DNA of 64,000 nucleotides from Caulobacteraceae bacterium (GTDB lineage Bacteria > Pseudomonadota > Alphaproteobacteria > Caulobacterales > Caulobacteraceae), in assembly GCA_947441065.1 (NCBI GenBank), contig CANESI010000006.1, positions 29,253 to 93,252 of the forward strand, read 5' to 3'. Both the position numbers and the translations under genes were made by a program. The notes under the pieces were generated by a model, which ran no database searches, was not told the DNA's origin, and saw nothing but the letters and a program-made list of their open reading frames with translations. Of the stretch, positions 36,581-45,913 are shown piece after piece (the first letter of the stretch is position 1; each line of letters starts with the position of its first letter).

Positions 36581-37054
36581 ATGAACGTCACCGAAAAGCT
36601 TGATCGATATGATCTGAAGATCCTTGCCGCCGTGGCCGAAGAGGGCCGTTTGAGCTGGCGCGATCTGGCCGAACAGATTGGCCTGTCCTTGACTCCAACC
36701 CTGCGCCGCGTCCGCCGACTGGAGGAGAGCGGCTATATATTGGGCTATAGCGCGCGGCTGGATGAGACCCGGCTGGGCCATGCCATCAGCGTCTTTGTCT
36801 CGGTGACCCTGACGGCCCAGACAGAAGAGGCGATCTCGGCCTTTGAACGCGAGATCGCCAAGGCGCCGGAGGTGATGAGCTGCTATCTGATGACCGGCGG
36901 CGCGGACTATCTGCTGCGCGTCGTCGCCCCCGATCTGGCCGGTTACCAGTCCTTCCTGATGAACAGCCTAACGCGGATACCGGGCGTGGCCCATATCCAG
37001 TCCAGCTTTGCCCTGCGACCCGTCATTCAACGGGCCGCACCGCCCCTGACCTGA
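36581..37054 (+). CDS. Lrp/AsnC-family transcriptional regulator
   Basis: The 157-residue regulator has an N-terminal helix-turn-helix (DLKILAAVAEEGRLSWRDLAEQIGLSLTPTLRRVRRLEESG) and a C-terminal RAM ligand domain (about residues 65-145). It reads away from the E1-E2 operon across a 136-base space. By position it probably controls that operon in response to an amino acid. A palindromic repeat lies after its stop. Confidence 0.9.
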   Translation: MNVTEKLDRYDLKILAAVAEEGRLSWRDLAEQIGLSLTPTLRRVRRLEESGYILGYSARLDETRLGHAISVFVSVTLTAQTEEAISAFEREIAKAPEVMSCYLMTGGADYLLRVVAPDLAGYQSFLMNSLTRIPGVAHIQSSFALRPVIQRAAPPLT

Positions 37055-37078
37055 GGGGGAGCATGAAAAAGGAAATAA

Positions 37079-37165
37079 GGCCCTCACCCTACCCTCTCCC
37101 ACAGGGAGAGGGCTAGAACCGATAAGCCCTCGCCCCCTTCAGGGGGAGAGGGTTGGGTGAGGGGG
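37079..37165. repeat. GGGAGAGGGTTGGGTGAGGG-type palindromic repeat
   Basis: Two nested inverted repeats share the GAGAGGGCTAGAACCGATAA core with the 8466 copy. The element fills the convergent space between the Lrp/AsnC and sugar transporter genes. Confidence 0.85.
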
Positions 37166-37171
37166 GACTGC

Positions 37172-38473
37172 CTAGGCTTCAACTGGGTTCCTGCGGCAAT
37201 AGAGGCCAAAGGCCGCGATCCCCGCATAGCAGATGAAGGGCACGATCAGCGCCATCCGCAGGCTCGACGCATCGGCCAGCAGGCCTGCCAAGAGCGGCAC
37301 AATGGCGCCGCCAACAATGGCCACACAGAGCACGCCGGAGCCCTCTGCCGCCCGCTCACCCAGACCTTCGGAGGCCAGCGAGAAGATGGTCGGGAACATG
37401 ATCGAGTTGAAGAAGCCAATGGCGATCAGGGCCACGCCCGACACGGTTCCAACGGTTAGGCCAGAGGTGATCAAAAGCACACCGACGCAGGTTGCGGCTG
37501 CCGCTAGCACAAGGCTTGGCGGGAACTGACGCAGGACCCAAGCGCCGATGAAGCGGCCAACCATGGCCCCGCCCCAATAGAAGGTCACGAGCTCGCCCGC
37601 CGTTTGTGCGGCGACCTTAAGCGTATCGGCCTGCATCAGATAGTTGACGAGCAGACTGCCAATCGCCACCTCGCCGCCGACATAGATGAAGATGCCCAAG
37701 GCCCCGAAGGCAAAACGCGGACGCTGCAACAGGGTGAAGGCCTGCATCATGCTGACATTCTCAACCCTCGCCTCTTGCAAACGATTGCGACGTGACCAGA
37801 CCAGAGCCGCGACAGCAGCCAGCGCGACGGCGATGGCCAGATAGGTGTTCACAATGACGCTGGTTTCAGCCGCCAGATAGGCGGTCAAGGCTTCGCCGCT
37901 CAAGGTGCTGGGATCAACCGTTCCTAGCGAGCCCAAGATCAGCTTGGCGCCAAAGAAGGGCGCAACCGTAGTCCCCAAGGCGTTAAAGGCTTGGGCAAAT
38001 GTCAATCGGCTATGGGCCGACCTTGCCGGGCCAAGCAGCGAGATCAGCGGATTGGTCACCACCTGAACCGTGGTGATTCCCGCCGCCAGAACGAAAAGAG
38101 CGATCAAAAAGGCGACAAATAGCCCGGCCAAAGAGGCTGGAATGAACAGCAAACAGCCAACGGTCATGACCACCAGACCGGCCACGGCTGTGCGCATATA
38201 GCCAAAGCGCCGAACCACCGCTGCCGCCGGGATCGAGACCACGAAATAGGCCATGAAGAAGGCGAACTGGACCAACATGGCTTGGAAATAGTTCAGCTCA
38301 AACAGGCTCTTGAGCTTTGGGATCACCACATCATTGAGGCTGGTGATACCCCCGAAAATGAAAAACAGCGCAAAGACAAACCAGCGCAGATCGGCTGGAG
38401 CAGTGTCTCCTGAACCCAAGACCGCCGCCGAGGTGCCGCTGGAGTCACGGGTCTTCAAGGGGGCCGTAGCCAT
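37172..38473 (-). CDS. FHS-family sugar:H+ symporter (FucP/GluP-like MFS)
   Basis: The 433-residue major facilitator has 12 predicted helices. It shows the FHS-family features FFIFGGITSLNDVVIPKLKSLFELNYFQAML in helix 1 and the following loop, plus FVLAAGITTVQVVTNPLI in helix 4. Members import fucose, glucose, galactose or N-acetylglucosamine with protons. No sugar-metabolism gene is adjacent, but the Entner-Doudoroff operon with glucokinase lies 7 kb away, so glucose is a candidate substrate. Repeats flank it on both sides. Confidence 0.87.
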   Translation of the reverse strand: MATAPLKTRDSSGTSAAVLGSGDTAPADLRWFVFALFFIFGGITSLNDVVIPKLKSLFELNYFQAMLVQFAFFMAYFVVSIPAAAVVRRFGYMRTAVAGLVVMTVGCLLFIPASLAGLFVAFLIALFVLAAGITTVQVVTNPLISLLGPARSAHSRLTFAQAFNALGTTVAPFFGAKLILGSLGTVDPSTLSGEALTAYLAAETSVIVNTYLAIAVALAAVAALVWSRRNRLQEARVENVSMMQAFTLLQRPRFAFGALGIFIYVGGEVAIGSLLVNYLMQADTLKVAAQTAGELVTFYWGGAMVGRFIGAWVLRQFPPSLVLAAAATCVGVLLITSGLTVGTVSGVALIAIGFFNSIMFPTIFSLASEGLGERAAEGSGVLCVAIVGGAIVPLLAGLLADASSLRMALIVPFICYAGIAAFGLYCRRNPVEA

Positions 38474-38607
38474 GATGCGCTCTCTCCGGTGTACGTCGGC
38501 ACTCTGGCCGCTTACCCAAACCCTAGCGCGATTTGACAGCCATATCAGGGAGAAATTTTACGTGGGTTTGGCTGAAGGGTGAGGAGAAAGAGCAAAGAGC
38601 AGATAAG

Positions 38608-38694
38608 GCCCTCACCCAACCCTCTCCCTGAGGGAGAGGGCTAAGATAAGAAAAGCCCTCGCCCCCTTGGGGGAGAGGGCCTAAGTGAGGGGGA
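38608..38694. repeat. GGGAGAGGGTTGGGTGAGGG-type palindromic repeat
   Basis: Same architecture as the 37079 copy with changes inside the loop. It lies just after the stop of the MDR dehydrogenase gene. The rest of 38474-38607 is the promoter side of the transporter gene; no gene seen. Confidence 0.82.
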
Positions 38695-38699
38695 CTTCT

Positions 38700-39704
38700 C
38701 TAGATATCCAAGCAGATCTTACCGAAGTGCGTGGCAGAGGCCTGATGGCGGAAGGCGTCGGCGATAGACTCTAGCGGATAGTGGCTGTCGATCACCGGGC
38801 GGATACCCGACACATCAATGGCGCGGATCATTTCTTGCTGCTGACGGCGGTTGCCGACAGTCAGGCCCTGAACGCGCAGTTGCTTGCTCATGATCATCAC
38901 GGTCGAGACCGGTCCGGCATAGCCTGCCAGAACCCCGATCAGGGCGATGTGACCGCCAATGCGCGTCGCCGCAATCGACTGGGCCATGGTACCCGAGCCG
39001 CCAATTTCCACCACATGATCAACGCCGCGCCGACCGGTGAGCTTTTGCGCCGTGACGCCCCACTCCTCGTCCTTGCGATAGTTGATCAGATGATCGGCGC
39101 CCATGGCTTCTAGCCGTTGCAGCTTCTCATCCGAGGACGAGGTGGCAATGACCGTGGCCCCCGCCGCCTTGGCGAACTGAAGGGCGAAGATCGAGACGCC
39201 GCCGGTGCCCTGCACCAAAACCGTGTCCCCGGCCTTAAGATTGCCATTGGGCACCAGAGCGCGCCAAGCCGTCAGGCCTGCGCAGGTCAGGGTCGCGGCC
39301 TCTGCGTGGCTATAGCCCTTGGGCGCGTGGGTGAAGGCGGCGGTGGGCATGGTCACAATCTGACGGGCAAAGCCGTCGGCGCTGTCACCGGGGACATGGC
39401 CCATATTGGACAGGTCCGCATCGCCATTGGGCCAGTTGGGGAAGAAGGTGCTGACGACATTATCGCCCACTGCAAACTCGCTGACGCCTTCGCCGACGGC
39501 TGTCACCACACCCGCGCCATCGGACATGGGGATGCGGCCCTCAGGGGTCGGGATCGCGCCGAGCACGACCATATAGTCGTGATAGTTCAGCGAGCTGGCA
39601 TGGATGCGGACAGTGATCTCACCCCGGCCAGGGGCGGCGGCCTCTGCCGTGCCGACCGTGAGATTGTCCAGCCCGCCGGGCTGCTTGAGACGAATGGCTT
39701 TCAT
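38700..39704 (-). CDS. Zinc-type alcohol dehydrogenase-like / NADPH:quinone reductase (MDR)
   Basis: The 334-residue MDR enzyme has the GroES-like domain with SLNYHDYMVVLG and the Rossmann motif VQGTGGVSIFALQFAKAAGA (about residue 165). The catalytic-zinc Cys is missing (Tyr at this place), pointing to a zinc-free quinone- or enone-reductase type. Annotated relatives are usually called NAD(P)-dependent alcohol dehydrogenases of unknown substrate. It is monocistronic, with a palindromic repeat at its 3' end. Confidence 0.83.
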   Translation of the reverse strand: MKAIRLKQPGGLDNLTVGTAEAAAPGRGEITVRIHASSLNYHDYMVVLGAIPTPEGRIPMSDGAGVVTAVGEGVSEFAVGDNVVSTFFPNWPNGDADLSNMGHVPGDSADGFARQIVTMPTAAFTHAPKGYSHAEAATLTCAGLTAWRALVPNGNLKAGDTVLVQGTGGVSIFALQFAKAAGATVIATSSSDEKLQRLEAMGADHLINYRKDEEWGVTAQKLTGRRGVDHVVEIGGSGTMAQSIAATRIGGHIALIGVLAGYAGPVSTVMIMSKQLRVQGLTVGNRRQQQEMIRAIDVSGIRPVIDSHYPLESIADAFRHQASATHFGKICLDI

Positions 39705-39816
39705 GGGCGTTCCTCCGGGTCGGTCCCTACAGACCTGTTTATGTTATCGACGTTATCTTGAACCAGCCGACAGACCTTGCCAACCGTGTCGCTGCGTAAG
39801 GCTAGCCCTTGAGCGC

Positions 39817-41103
39817 CTAACCCTTGAGCGCAAGGTCCAGAGCGTCCTTGTCTAGAGCCCCTTCCCAGCGGGCGACCACGATGGTGGCGACCGCATTGCC
39901 GATAAAGTTGGTGATGGCTCGGCATTCGGACATGAACCGGTCAATGCCAAGGATGAGGGCCATGCCCGCCACCGGCACCGATGGCATGACCGACAAGGTT
40001 GCGGCCAAGGTAATGAAGCCCGCGCCCGTCACGCCCGCAGCACCCTTCGAACTGATCATCGCCACGCCCAGCAAGAGGAGCTGATCGCCTAGGCTAAGAT
40101 GAACGCCGGTCGCCTGCGCAATGAACAGGGCCGCCAAGGTCATATAGATGTTGGTGCCATCGAGATTGAACGAATAGCCGGTCGGGACGACCAGACCGAC
40201 AATCGGCTTGGCGCACCCGGCCTTCTCCATCTTGTCCATCAGGCTCGGCAGTGCCGATTCCGACGAGCTGGTACCCAAGACCAAGAAGAGCTCGGTCTTC
40301 AGATAGGCAATCAGGCGAAAGATCGAAAAGCCATTAAACCTAGCCACCAGACCCAGAACCACCACCACAAACAGGGCCGAGGTCAGATAGAAACAGACGA
40401 TCAAGGTGGCGAGGTGAACGAGGGAGCCAATGCCATATTTGCCGATGGTAAAGGCGAAGGCCCCGAAGGCCCCAAGGGGCGCCGCCTTCATCAGGATCGC
40501 AACGAGGCGGAAAAAGCCGTGGCTCAGAGACTCCAGCAGATCAACCACCGGCTTGCCCTTGTCCCCGACCAGAAACAGCGCAATGCCGAAGGTGATCGAG
40601 AAGAACAGGACCTGAAGGATGTTGCCATCGACAAAGGCGCTGGCCACCGTGTCTGGAATGATGGACGTCAGGAACCCGACGATGGTGGTCTCGTGGGCCT
40701 TGGCCGCAAAGTCTGCAACCTTGGTCGTGTCGAGACTGGCCGGATCGATATTCATGCCCGCGCCGGGCTGAACCACGTTGGCGACAATCAAGCCGATGAT
40801 CAGGGCCAGGGTCGAGAAGGTCAGGAAATAGGCAAAGGCCTTGGCCGTGGCCCGGCCAAAGGTCTTCAGATCGCTCATGCCCGCAATGCCGGTGACAATG
40901 GTCAGGAAAATGACCGGCCCGATGACCATCTTGACGAGCTTGATGAAGGCATCGCCCAGCGGCTTGAGGGACTCGCCCAAGGCCGGGTTGAAGTGCCCGA
41001 TCAGGGCCCCGGCCGTAATCGCGATCAAGACCTGAAAATAGAGATGGCTATACCAAGGGGCCTTGGTCGCCCCATCCGTCGTCGTCTCTGCCGTTGTCAT
41101 CAT
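39817..41103 (-). CDS. dctA: C4-dicarboxylate:cation symporter DctA
   Basis: The 428-residue DAACS-family carrier has the serine-rich motif [15 protein letters not shown], the helix-7/8 motif [25 protein letters not shown] and the [20 protein letters not shown] motif. These are specific for DctA among glutamate/dicarboxylate carriers. It imports succinate, fumarate and malate. Two tandem ATG codons occur at 41103 and 41100. No DctBD two-component genes are present in the window. The NRAMP-related gene is upstream in the opposite-to-window order on the same strand, separated by 55 bases. Confidence 0.92.
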   Translation of the reverse strand: MMTTAETTTDGATKAPWYSHLYFQVLIAITAGALIGHFNPALGESLKPLGDAFIKLVKMVIGPVIFLTIVTGIAGMSDLKTFGRATAKAFAYFLTFSTLALIIGLIVANVVQPGAGMNIDPASLDTTKVADFAAKAHETTIVGFLTSIIPDTVASAFVDGNILQVLFFSITFGIALFLVGDKGKPVVDLLESLSHGFFRLVAILMKAAPLGAFGAFAFTIGKYGIGSLVHLATLIVCFYLTSALFVVVVLGLVARFNGFSIFRLIAYLKTELFLVLGTSSSESALPSLMDKMEKAGCAKPIVGLVVPTGYSFNLDGTNIYMTLAALFIAQATGVHLSLGDQLLLLGVAMISSKGAAGVTGAGFITLAATLSVMPSVPVAGMALILGIDRFMSECRAITNFIGNAVATIVVARWEGALDKDALDLALKG

Positions 41104-41158
41104 CCGCCCCGATTTAATCTGGTCCGCACAGTTGCTGGGTCGGCGACGATAGGCAAGC

Positions 41159-42469
41159 CTACATCACTAAGAACATAGCGGTGACGGCAATGGCCATGAT
41201 CACAGTCGCGGCCCAACCGAAGACTCTTTGTCCCGGAGTAGCAACAAAATCCCCCATGCGACGGCGGCTGGTGGCGACCACCATCATGGCCGCCATGATC
41301 GGAACCGAAATGAAGCCATTGACGACCGCGCTCCAATAGAGGGCCTTGATCGGGTCGATGGGACTAAAACCGAGCGCCACGCCCAAGATCATGGCCGCCG
41401 CGATCACAGCGTAAAAGCCGCGCGCCTCATTGGCCTTTCGCTCTAGCCCCTCAGGCCAGCCCCGCGCCTCGGCAATGGCATAGGCCGCTGATCCGGCCAG
41501 CACCGGCACGGCCAAGAGGCCAGTCCCGATAATGCCAAGACTGAACAGTAAAAAGGCCCCTTCCCCCGCAACAGGCCGCAGGGCCATGGCCGCTTGGGCT
41601 GCCGTCTCGATCTTGGTGATGCCCTGATCATGCAGGGCCACAGCTGCAGCCAGAATGATCGCCATGCTAATCAGATTGGAAAAGGCCATGCCGACATAGG
41701 TGTCTAGGCCAATTCGGCGAAGCTGGGCCGGGGCCTCTTCAGGATGGCTACGCAGATCATGATCGAGCGGCGCAGCATCGAGCTCCTCGACCTCCTGCGA
41801 ACTTTGCCAAAAGAACATATAGGGGCTGATGGTCGTGCCAAAGACCGCCACCACCATGATCAGGGTGTCACGGTTCCAGGTCAGGTGCGGCCAGACCGTA
41901 CGGGCGGCAACCTCCAGCCACGGCACCTGCACCGTCATCACCACCGCGACATAGGAAAAGAGCGACAGGGTCAGCCACTTCAGCACCCGCACATAGCGGT
42001 GATAGGGCATCAAGACCTGCAAAAACAGCGAAAGAACCCCAAACATCAGGGCAAAGCCATGCTCGCCAAAACCCAGCACGAGGGCGGAGGCCTGACCCAT
42101 GGCGGCAATGTCGGCGGCAATGTTCAAGGTGTTGGTGAAGAACAGCAAACCCACCAGAACATTCAGCACCACAGGCGGAAAGGTCTGTTTGATATTGCTG
42201 GCCAGACCTTGCCCGGTGACCCGGCCAATCCGCGCGCTGATCGATTGGATCGCCGCCATCAGGGGAAAGGTCGCGACAATGGTCCAGAGCATATTGAGGC
42301 CAAAGACCGCCCCAGCCTGCGAATGGGTCGAGATTCCCCCCGGGTCGACATCCGCCGCGCCAGTGATGAGGCCCGGACCGAGATTACTCAGAAACGAGGC
42401 CTTACGCGGCGTCTGAGGTACAAGGGGCTTAGGAATATGCAATTCTGTGTTCCAAGAGGGACCGGCCAA
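41159..42469 (-). CDS. NRAMP-related divalent metal transporter with non-canonical binding motifs
   Basis: The 436-residue protein has about 11 helices and the NRAMP fold. Helix 1 has [14 protein letters not shown], in which the metal-binding DPGN becomes DPGG. Helix 6 has [11 protein letters not shown], where the canonical MPH becomes SPY. Both metal-ligand positions are therefore changed, so manganese/iron transport of the MntH type is doubtful; magnesium, aluminium or another substrate is possible, as in NRAMP-related families. No operator or manganese riboswitch is visible upstream. Confidence 0.83.
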   Translation of the reverse strand: MAGPSWNTELHIPKPLVPQTPRKASFLSNLGPGLITGAADVDPGGISTHSQAGAVFGLNMLWTIVATFPLMAAIQSISARIGRVTGQGLASNIKQTFPPVVLNVLVGLLFFTNTLNIAADIAAMGQASALVLGFGEHGFALMFGVLSLFLQVLMPYHRYVRVLKWLTLSLFSYVAVVMTVQVPWLEVAARTVWPHLTWNRDTLIMVVAVFGTTISPYMFFWQSSQEVEELDAAPLDHDLRSHPEEAPAQLRRIGLDTYVGMAFSNLISMAIILAAAVALHDQGITKIETAAQAAMALRPVAGEGAFLLFSLGIIGTGLLAVPVLAGSAAYAIAEARGWPEGLERKANEARGFYAVIAAAMILGVALGFSPIDPIKALYWSAVVNGFISVPIMAAMMVVATSRRRMGDFVATPGQRVFGWAATVIMAIAVTAMFLVM

Positions 42470-42515
42470 GACCCTTCTGCCTTTGGCCAGCCCCTGTCTA
42501 TGGAATTAGATAGTT

Positions 42516-44483
42516 TTAGGGCCGCGTCACGATGGGGAAATCCCCGCCGCCCTTGTCGAACAGTTCGGTCAGCTTGCCAAAGGCCCGCATATCGCCGTCG
42601 ATCTTGGCCTTGCCGGTCATCACCGCTGAGGCCAGCGACGTGCCCATCAGAATGCTCTGCAAGAACAGGGGACGGGGGACGGTCAAGGTCGCATCGACCG
42701 GTCCCGGTGCCGCGCCCGGTTCAGCGATCAGGACGCCATTGCGCACACGGATATAGATGCTCTCATTGCGGTCCGGGAACACCATGGCCAGCTTGAGATT
42801 GACGCCTTCAGCCTTGGCCGCATCGAGCCGCACCGACAGAAGATCAAACAGCATGGCGGTCGGCAGATTGGCCACCATGTCGCTGGCCATGGGTATGGTC
42901 GCCGCCTTTTGCACGCCCTTGCGCAGTTCGGTCGCGCCCATCAGATAGATGTTGCGGCCCAGCGAGCTTTCCTGCTGATAGCCCAACTGATCATAGGCGC
43001 TGGCCAGCATCTCGCGGGCGGCGACATTGGCGCCATCGCCCATGACCACATTGTTCAGCAAGGTTGCGGCCCAGCTATAGTCGCCCTTGTCGATGGACAG
43101 CTTGGCCAGAGCCATGACCTTATCGGCCCCGCCCATGGCTTCGACATAGCGCTTGCCCTCATCGGCAGGCGGCAGATCGGCAAGGTGAGCTGGATTACCA
43201 TCGTACCAGCCCATATAGCGCTGATAGACCGCTCGGCTGTTGAACCTCATGGTCCCGTAATAGCCCCTATTGTACCAGCTATCATTCAGTGCCTTGGGCA
43301 GGACGACCTTGGCCGCGATCTCCTCGCCGGTTAGGCCCTGGTTCATTAGCCGCACCGACTGATCGTGCAGGAACTTGTAGGCGTCCCGGTGATTTTCCAA
43401 GAAGCCATTGACCTCGGCCTTACCAAAGCGCGGCCAGCCGTGGCTGGCGAACATGATGTCCGTATTGGCCCCATAGAGCCGCACCGACTCGGTCAGATAT
43501 TCGGCCCAAGCCTTAGCGTCGCGCACCAAGGCCCCGCGCGGGGTTAGGACATTGTGCATGGTCACATTGGCATTTTCGGCCATGCAGAGAATTTTCAGAT
43601 CGGGCAGGAAGAGGTTCATCTCCGCTGGAGCCTCGGTTCCCGGGGTGATCTGGAACTGCACCCGCACCCCATCAAGGACCATCTCTTCGCCGGTCTTGGT
43701 GATCGAGACTGTGGGCGCGATCAGGGTGGTCGTGCCCTTAGAGACCGCCAGTCCAATGCCATTGCCCATCTGACCTTCAGGCCCCGGCGCTAGAAAATAG
43801 CCGAACTGATAGGTGGCGCGGCGGTTCATCGCAGTTCCAGCAATGATATTTTCCGAGACGACCTGTTCCATAAAGCCGTGCGGGGCGATGACCTGCACCT
43901 TGCCCTCATCGACATCCTTCTGATCGATCATCCCTTTGACGCCGCCGAAATGGTCGCCGTGACTGTGGGTATAGATCATGGCTACGATGGGTCGGGCGCC
44001 GAGCTTTTCATTGACCAGTTCGAGCGCCGCGTTGGCCACCTCGGCGCTAGTCAGGGGGTCGATGACGATCCAGCCGGTCTTGCCCTTGATGAAGGTGACA
44101 TTGGAAATGTCGAAGCCACGCACCTGCCAGATCGTGTCGGACACTTGGAACAGACCGGACTTAGCCAGCACCTGATTATGGCGCCAGAGGCTGGGATTGA
44201 CCGTGTCGGGTGCCTCCCCCTTGACGAAACTATAGGCGTTCAGGTCCCAGGCCACCGCCCCATCAGCCCGCTTGATGATCGGATCACTGCGCGTGCCGAT
44301 ATAGCCGCGCGAGGCAAAGTCAAAGTCCTGGCGGTCGGCAAGGGGCAGGGTCTTGGCCAGCGCACTCTGGGCTGCCTTGGTGGCCGAAGAGGCCGGATCG
44401 CCCGCATGGGCCGGAACAGCGGTGAGGGCGGCCATCGCCACCATGCTCATCAGGGTCTTTCGCAACATCATCTTAAGGTCCAT
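42516..44483 (-). CDS. Alkyl/aryl-sulfatase (SdsA1-like), exported
   Basis: The 655-residue protein has a signal peptide (residues about 5-27, ending PAHA). A metallo-beta-lactamase domain carries THSHGDHFGG, with the further metal ligand region MAENANVTMHN. An alkyl-sulfatase dimerisation domain and a C-terminal SCP2-like lipid-binding domain (about 530-655) follow. It hydrolyses primary alkyl sulfates such as dodecyl sulfate, giving alcohols and sulfate in the periplasm. ATG 44483 is preferred because it gives a normal signal peptide; an ORF start 10 codons earlier lacks support. Confidence 0.9.
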   Translation of the reverse strand: MDLKMMLRKTLMSMVAMAALTAVPAHAGDPASSATKAAQSALAKTLPLADRQDFDFASRGYIGTRSDPIIKRADGAVAWDLNAYSFVKGEAPDTVNPSLWRHNQVLAKSGLFQVSDTIWQVRGFDISNVTFIKGKTGWIVIDPLTSAEVANAALELVNEKLGARPIVAMIYTHSHGDHFGGVKGMIDQKDVDEGKVQVIAPHGFMEQVVSENIIAGTAMNRRATYQFGYFLAPGPEGQMGNGIGLAVSKGTTTLIAPTVSITKTGEEMVLDGVRVQFQITPGTEAPAEMNLFLPDLKILCMAENANVTMHNVLTPRGALVRDAKAWAEYLTESVRLYGANTDIMFASHGWPRFGKAEVNGFLENHRDAYKFLHDQSVRLMNQGLTGEEIAAKVVLPKALNDSWYNRGYYGTMRFNSRAVYQRYMGWYDGNPAHLADLPPADEGKRYVEAMGGADKVMALAKLSIDKGDYSWAATLLNNVVMGDGANVAAREMLASAYDQLGYQQESSLGRNIYLMGATELRKGVQKAATIPMASDMVANLPTAMLFDLLSVRLDAAKAEGVNLKLAMVFPDRNESIYIRVRNGVLIAEPGAAPGPVDATLTVPRPLFLQSILMGTSLASAVMTGKAKIDGDMRAFGKLTELFDKGGGDFPIVTRP

Positions 44484-44555
44484 TCGAGAGTTCGGCGGTC
44501 GCCGGTTTGTCATCCAATCAAGCGCGCCATCCTTGGTGCGCTTTGTTTCTGTGGC

Positions 44556-45122
44556 CTAAAGGGCCTTGTCCATGCCCGGTAGGATCAGGGGCGGGCGATC
44601 GCCGCCCATCTGTTCTTGGCTTTCAATGTCGACATCAAAGGTGACGAGGAACCGCGAGATCATGAAATAGTAGCCGCAGGTGAGGACCAGCTCTTGCAGG
44701 GGGCGCAGACCGATCAGGTCGATCATCTGATTGAACTGCTCATCGCTGGGCCGACCGAGCGCCAGTACGGTCTCGACCATGGCGCAGACCGCCTGCTCCA
44801 GCGGCGTCAAGGCGGCCATGTCGCCTGCAATGACGGCGTCGATCCGCGCGTCCGCAATCTTGTAGGCCTGAGCAATACGGCGATGCTGATAGACCTCATA
44901 GGCCGATCCGGTGATCACACCGACGCGGAGGATCACGATCTCGCGCAGCCACGGATCCAGCGCGGTGTGAGACAAGAGCTGATTGCCGAGCTTGGTCACG
45001 CCATCGACCAGATCGCCACTATGGGCCAGCATGGCAAAGAGGTTCAGCGGCGGCAGCTTATCCATCGCCGCCTTGGCCCGACCCTCCAGCTTTGAGCGAT
45101 CAAAATAGGGTACGCGCGCCAT
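44556..45122 (-). CDS. Carboxymuconolactone decarboxylase family protein
   Basis: The 188-residue protein has the AhpD-like fold with the segment LREIVILRVGVITGSAYEVYQHRRIA. The CXXC pair used by AhpD peroxidases is absent (GSAYEVYQH), so thiol-dependent peroxidase activity is unlikely; the closest forms are often decarboxylase- or lactonase-like. The start is decided by the ribosome site: AAGGAGG lies 6 bases before ATG 45122, whereas ATG 45128 follows it with no gap. It lies upstream of the alkylsulfatase gene (72-base gap) and may share its transcript. Confidence 0.83.
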   Translation of the reverse strand: MARVPYFDRSKLEGRAKAAMDKLPPLNLFAMLAHSGDLVDGVTKLGNQLLSHTALDPWLREIVILRVGVITGSAYEVYQHRRIAQAYKIADARIDAVIAGDMAALTPLEQAVCAMVETVLALGRPSDEQFNQMIDLIGLRPLQELVLTCGYYFMISRFLVTFDVDIESQEQMGGDRPPLILPGMDKAL

Positions 45123-45271
45123 CAGCATCCTCCTTGAGCACCCGTCTTAAACGGCGGGCTTTGAGGGCTACTGTTTCAGATTTTGACGCCGCTGGCCATG
45201 GCCCCTTAGGCCGAAAGGCGCTCAGATTGGGGCGTGGCGAGAGGGGAAAAGGGGGTCGGTAAAGATGGCAT

Positions 45272-45913
45272 TCACGGCACCCATCTTGGCAAGGCCGCAA
45301 CAGCGGCGGCGGCGCGGGCGGTGATCTCGGCCCAGTTTCCGGCGCGAATGAGGTCGAGCGGCGCGATCCAGGTCCCGCCGACACAGAGCACATTGGGCTC
45401 GGCCAGATAGGCGGCGGCATTATCCAAACTCACCCCCCCGGTCGGGCAGAACATGGCCTCACTGAGCGGCCCGGCCAACGCCCGCAACATGGGCACACCG
45501 CCAACCATTGAGGCGGGAAAGAGTTTCATGGTGGTCATACCGGCCGCCAACACGGCCATCACTTCGGACGCAGTCGCCACGCCGGGCACCAAGGGAATGG
45601 GCGAGGTCTTGGCGGCGGCTAGCAGGTCGGGCGTTGATCCCGGGGACAGGGCAAAGCTTGCGCCCGCCCCGGCCACCGCATGCAGATCCGCAGGCGACAG
45701 AACGGTCCCAGCCCCCACCGCCATCTGCGGCACGTGGCGGGCGATGGTCTCAATTCCGGGCAAACCGGCAGGGGTGCGCAAGGTTATCTCAATAGCGGCA
45801 AGGCCCCCTTCGAGCAGGGCATGGGCCAAAGGCACCGCCTGATCGGCCGCCTCAATCGTCACCACCGGCATGATCCGCGCCTTGCGAAACAGGGCCTGTA
45901 TATCCACGGTCAT
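45272..45913 (-). CDS. eda: 2-dehydro-3-deoxy-phosphogluconate aldolase
   Basis: The 213-residue class I aldolase has the base Glu in AIEITLRTP (about residue 43), the phosphate-binding GAGTVLS loop and the Schiff-base Lys in TMKLFPAS (about 131). It splits KDPG to pyruvate and glyceraldehyde-3-phosphate, and may also process 4-hydroxy-2-oxoglutarate. Its ATG overlaps the glk stop by 4 bases (ATGA), so it is the last gene of the Entner-Doudoroff operon. A 149-base gap follows before the carboxymuconolactone gene, with no terminator hairpin recognised. Confidence 0.95.
   Translation of the reverse strand: MTVDIQALFRKARIMPVVTIEAADQAVPLAHALLEGGLAAIEITLRTPAGLPGIETIARHVPQMAVGAGTVLSPADLHAVAGAGASFALSPGSTPDLLAAAKTSPIPLVPGVATASEVMAVLAAGMTTMKLFPASMVGGVPMLRALAGPLSEAMFCPTGGVSLDNAAAYLAEPNVLCVGGTWIAPLDLIRAGNWAEITARAAAAVAALPRWVP

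Noticed and set aside
40099-41178. 359-codon open frame opposite dctA
   Set aside because: Antisense shadow rich in Gly, Asp and Gln; dctA motifs on the other strand are unmistakable.
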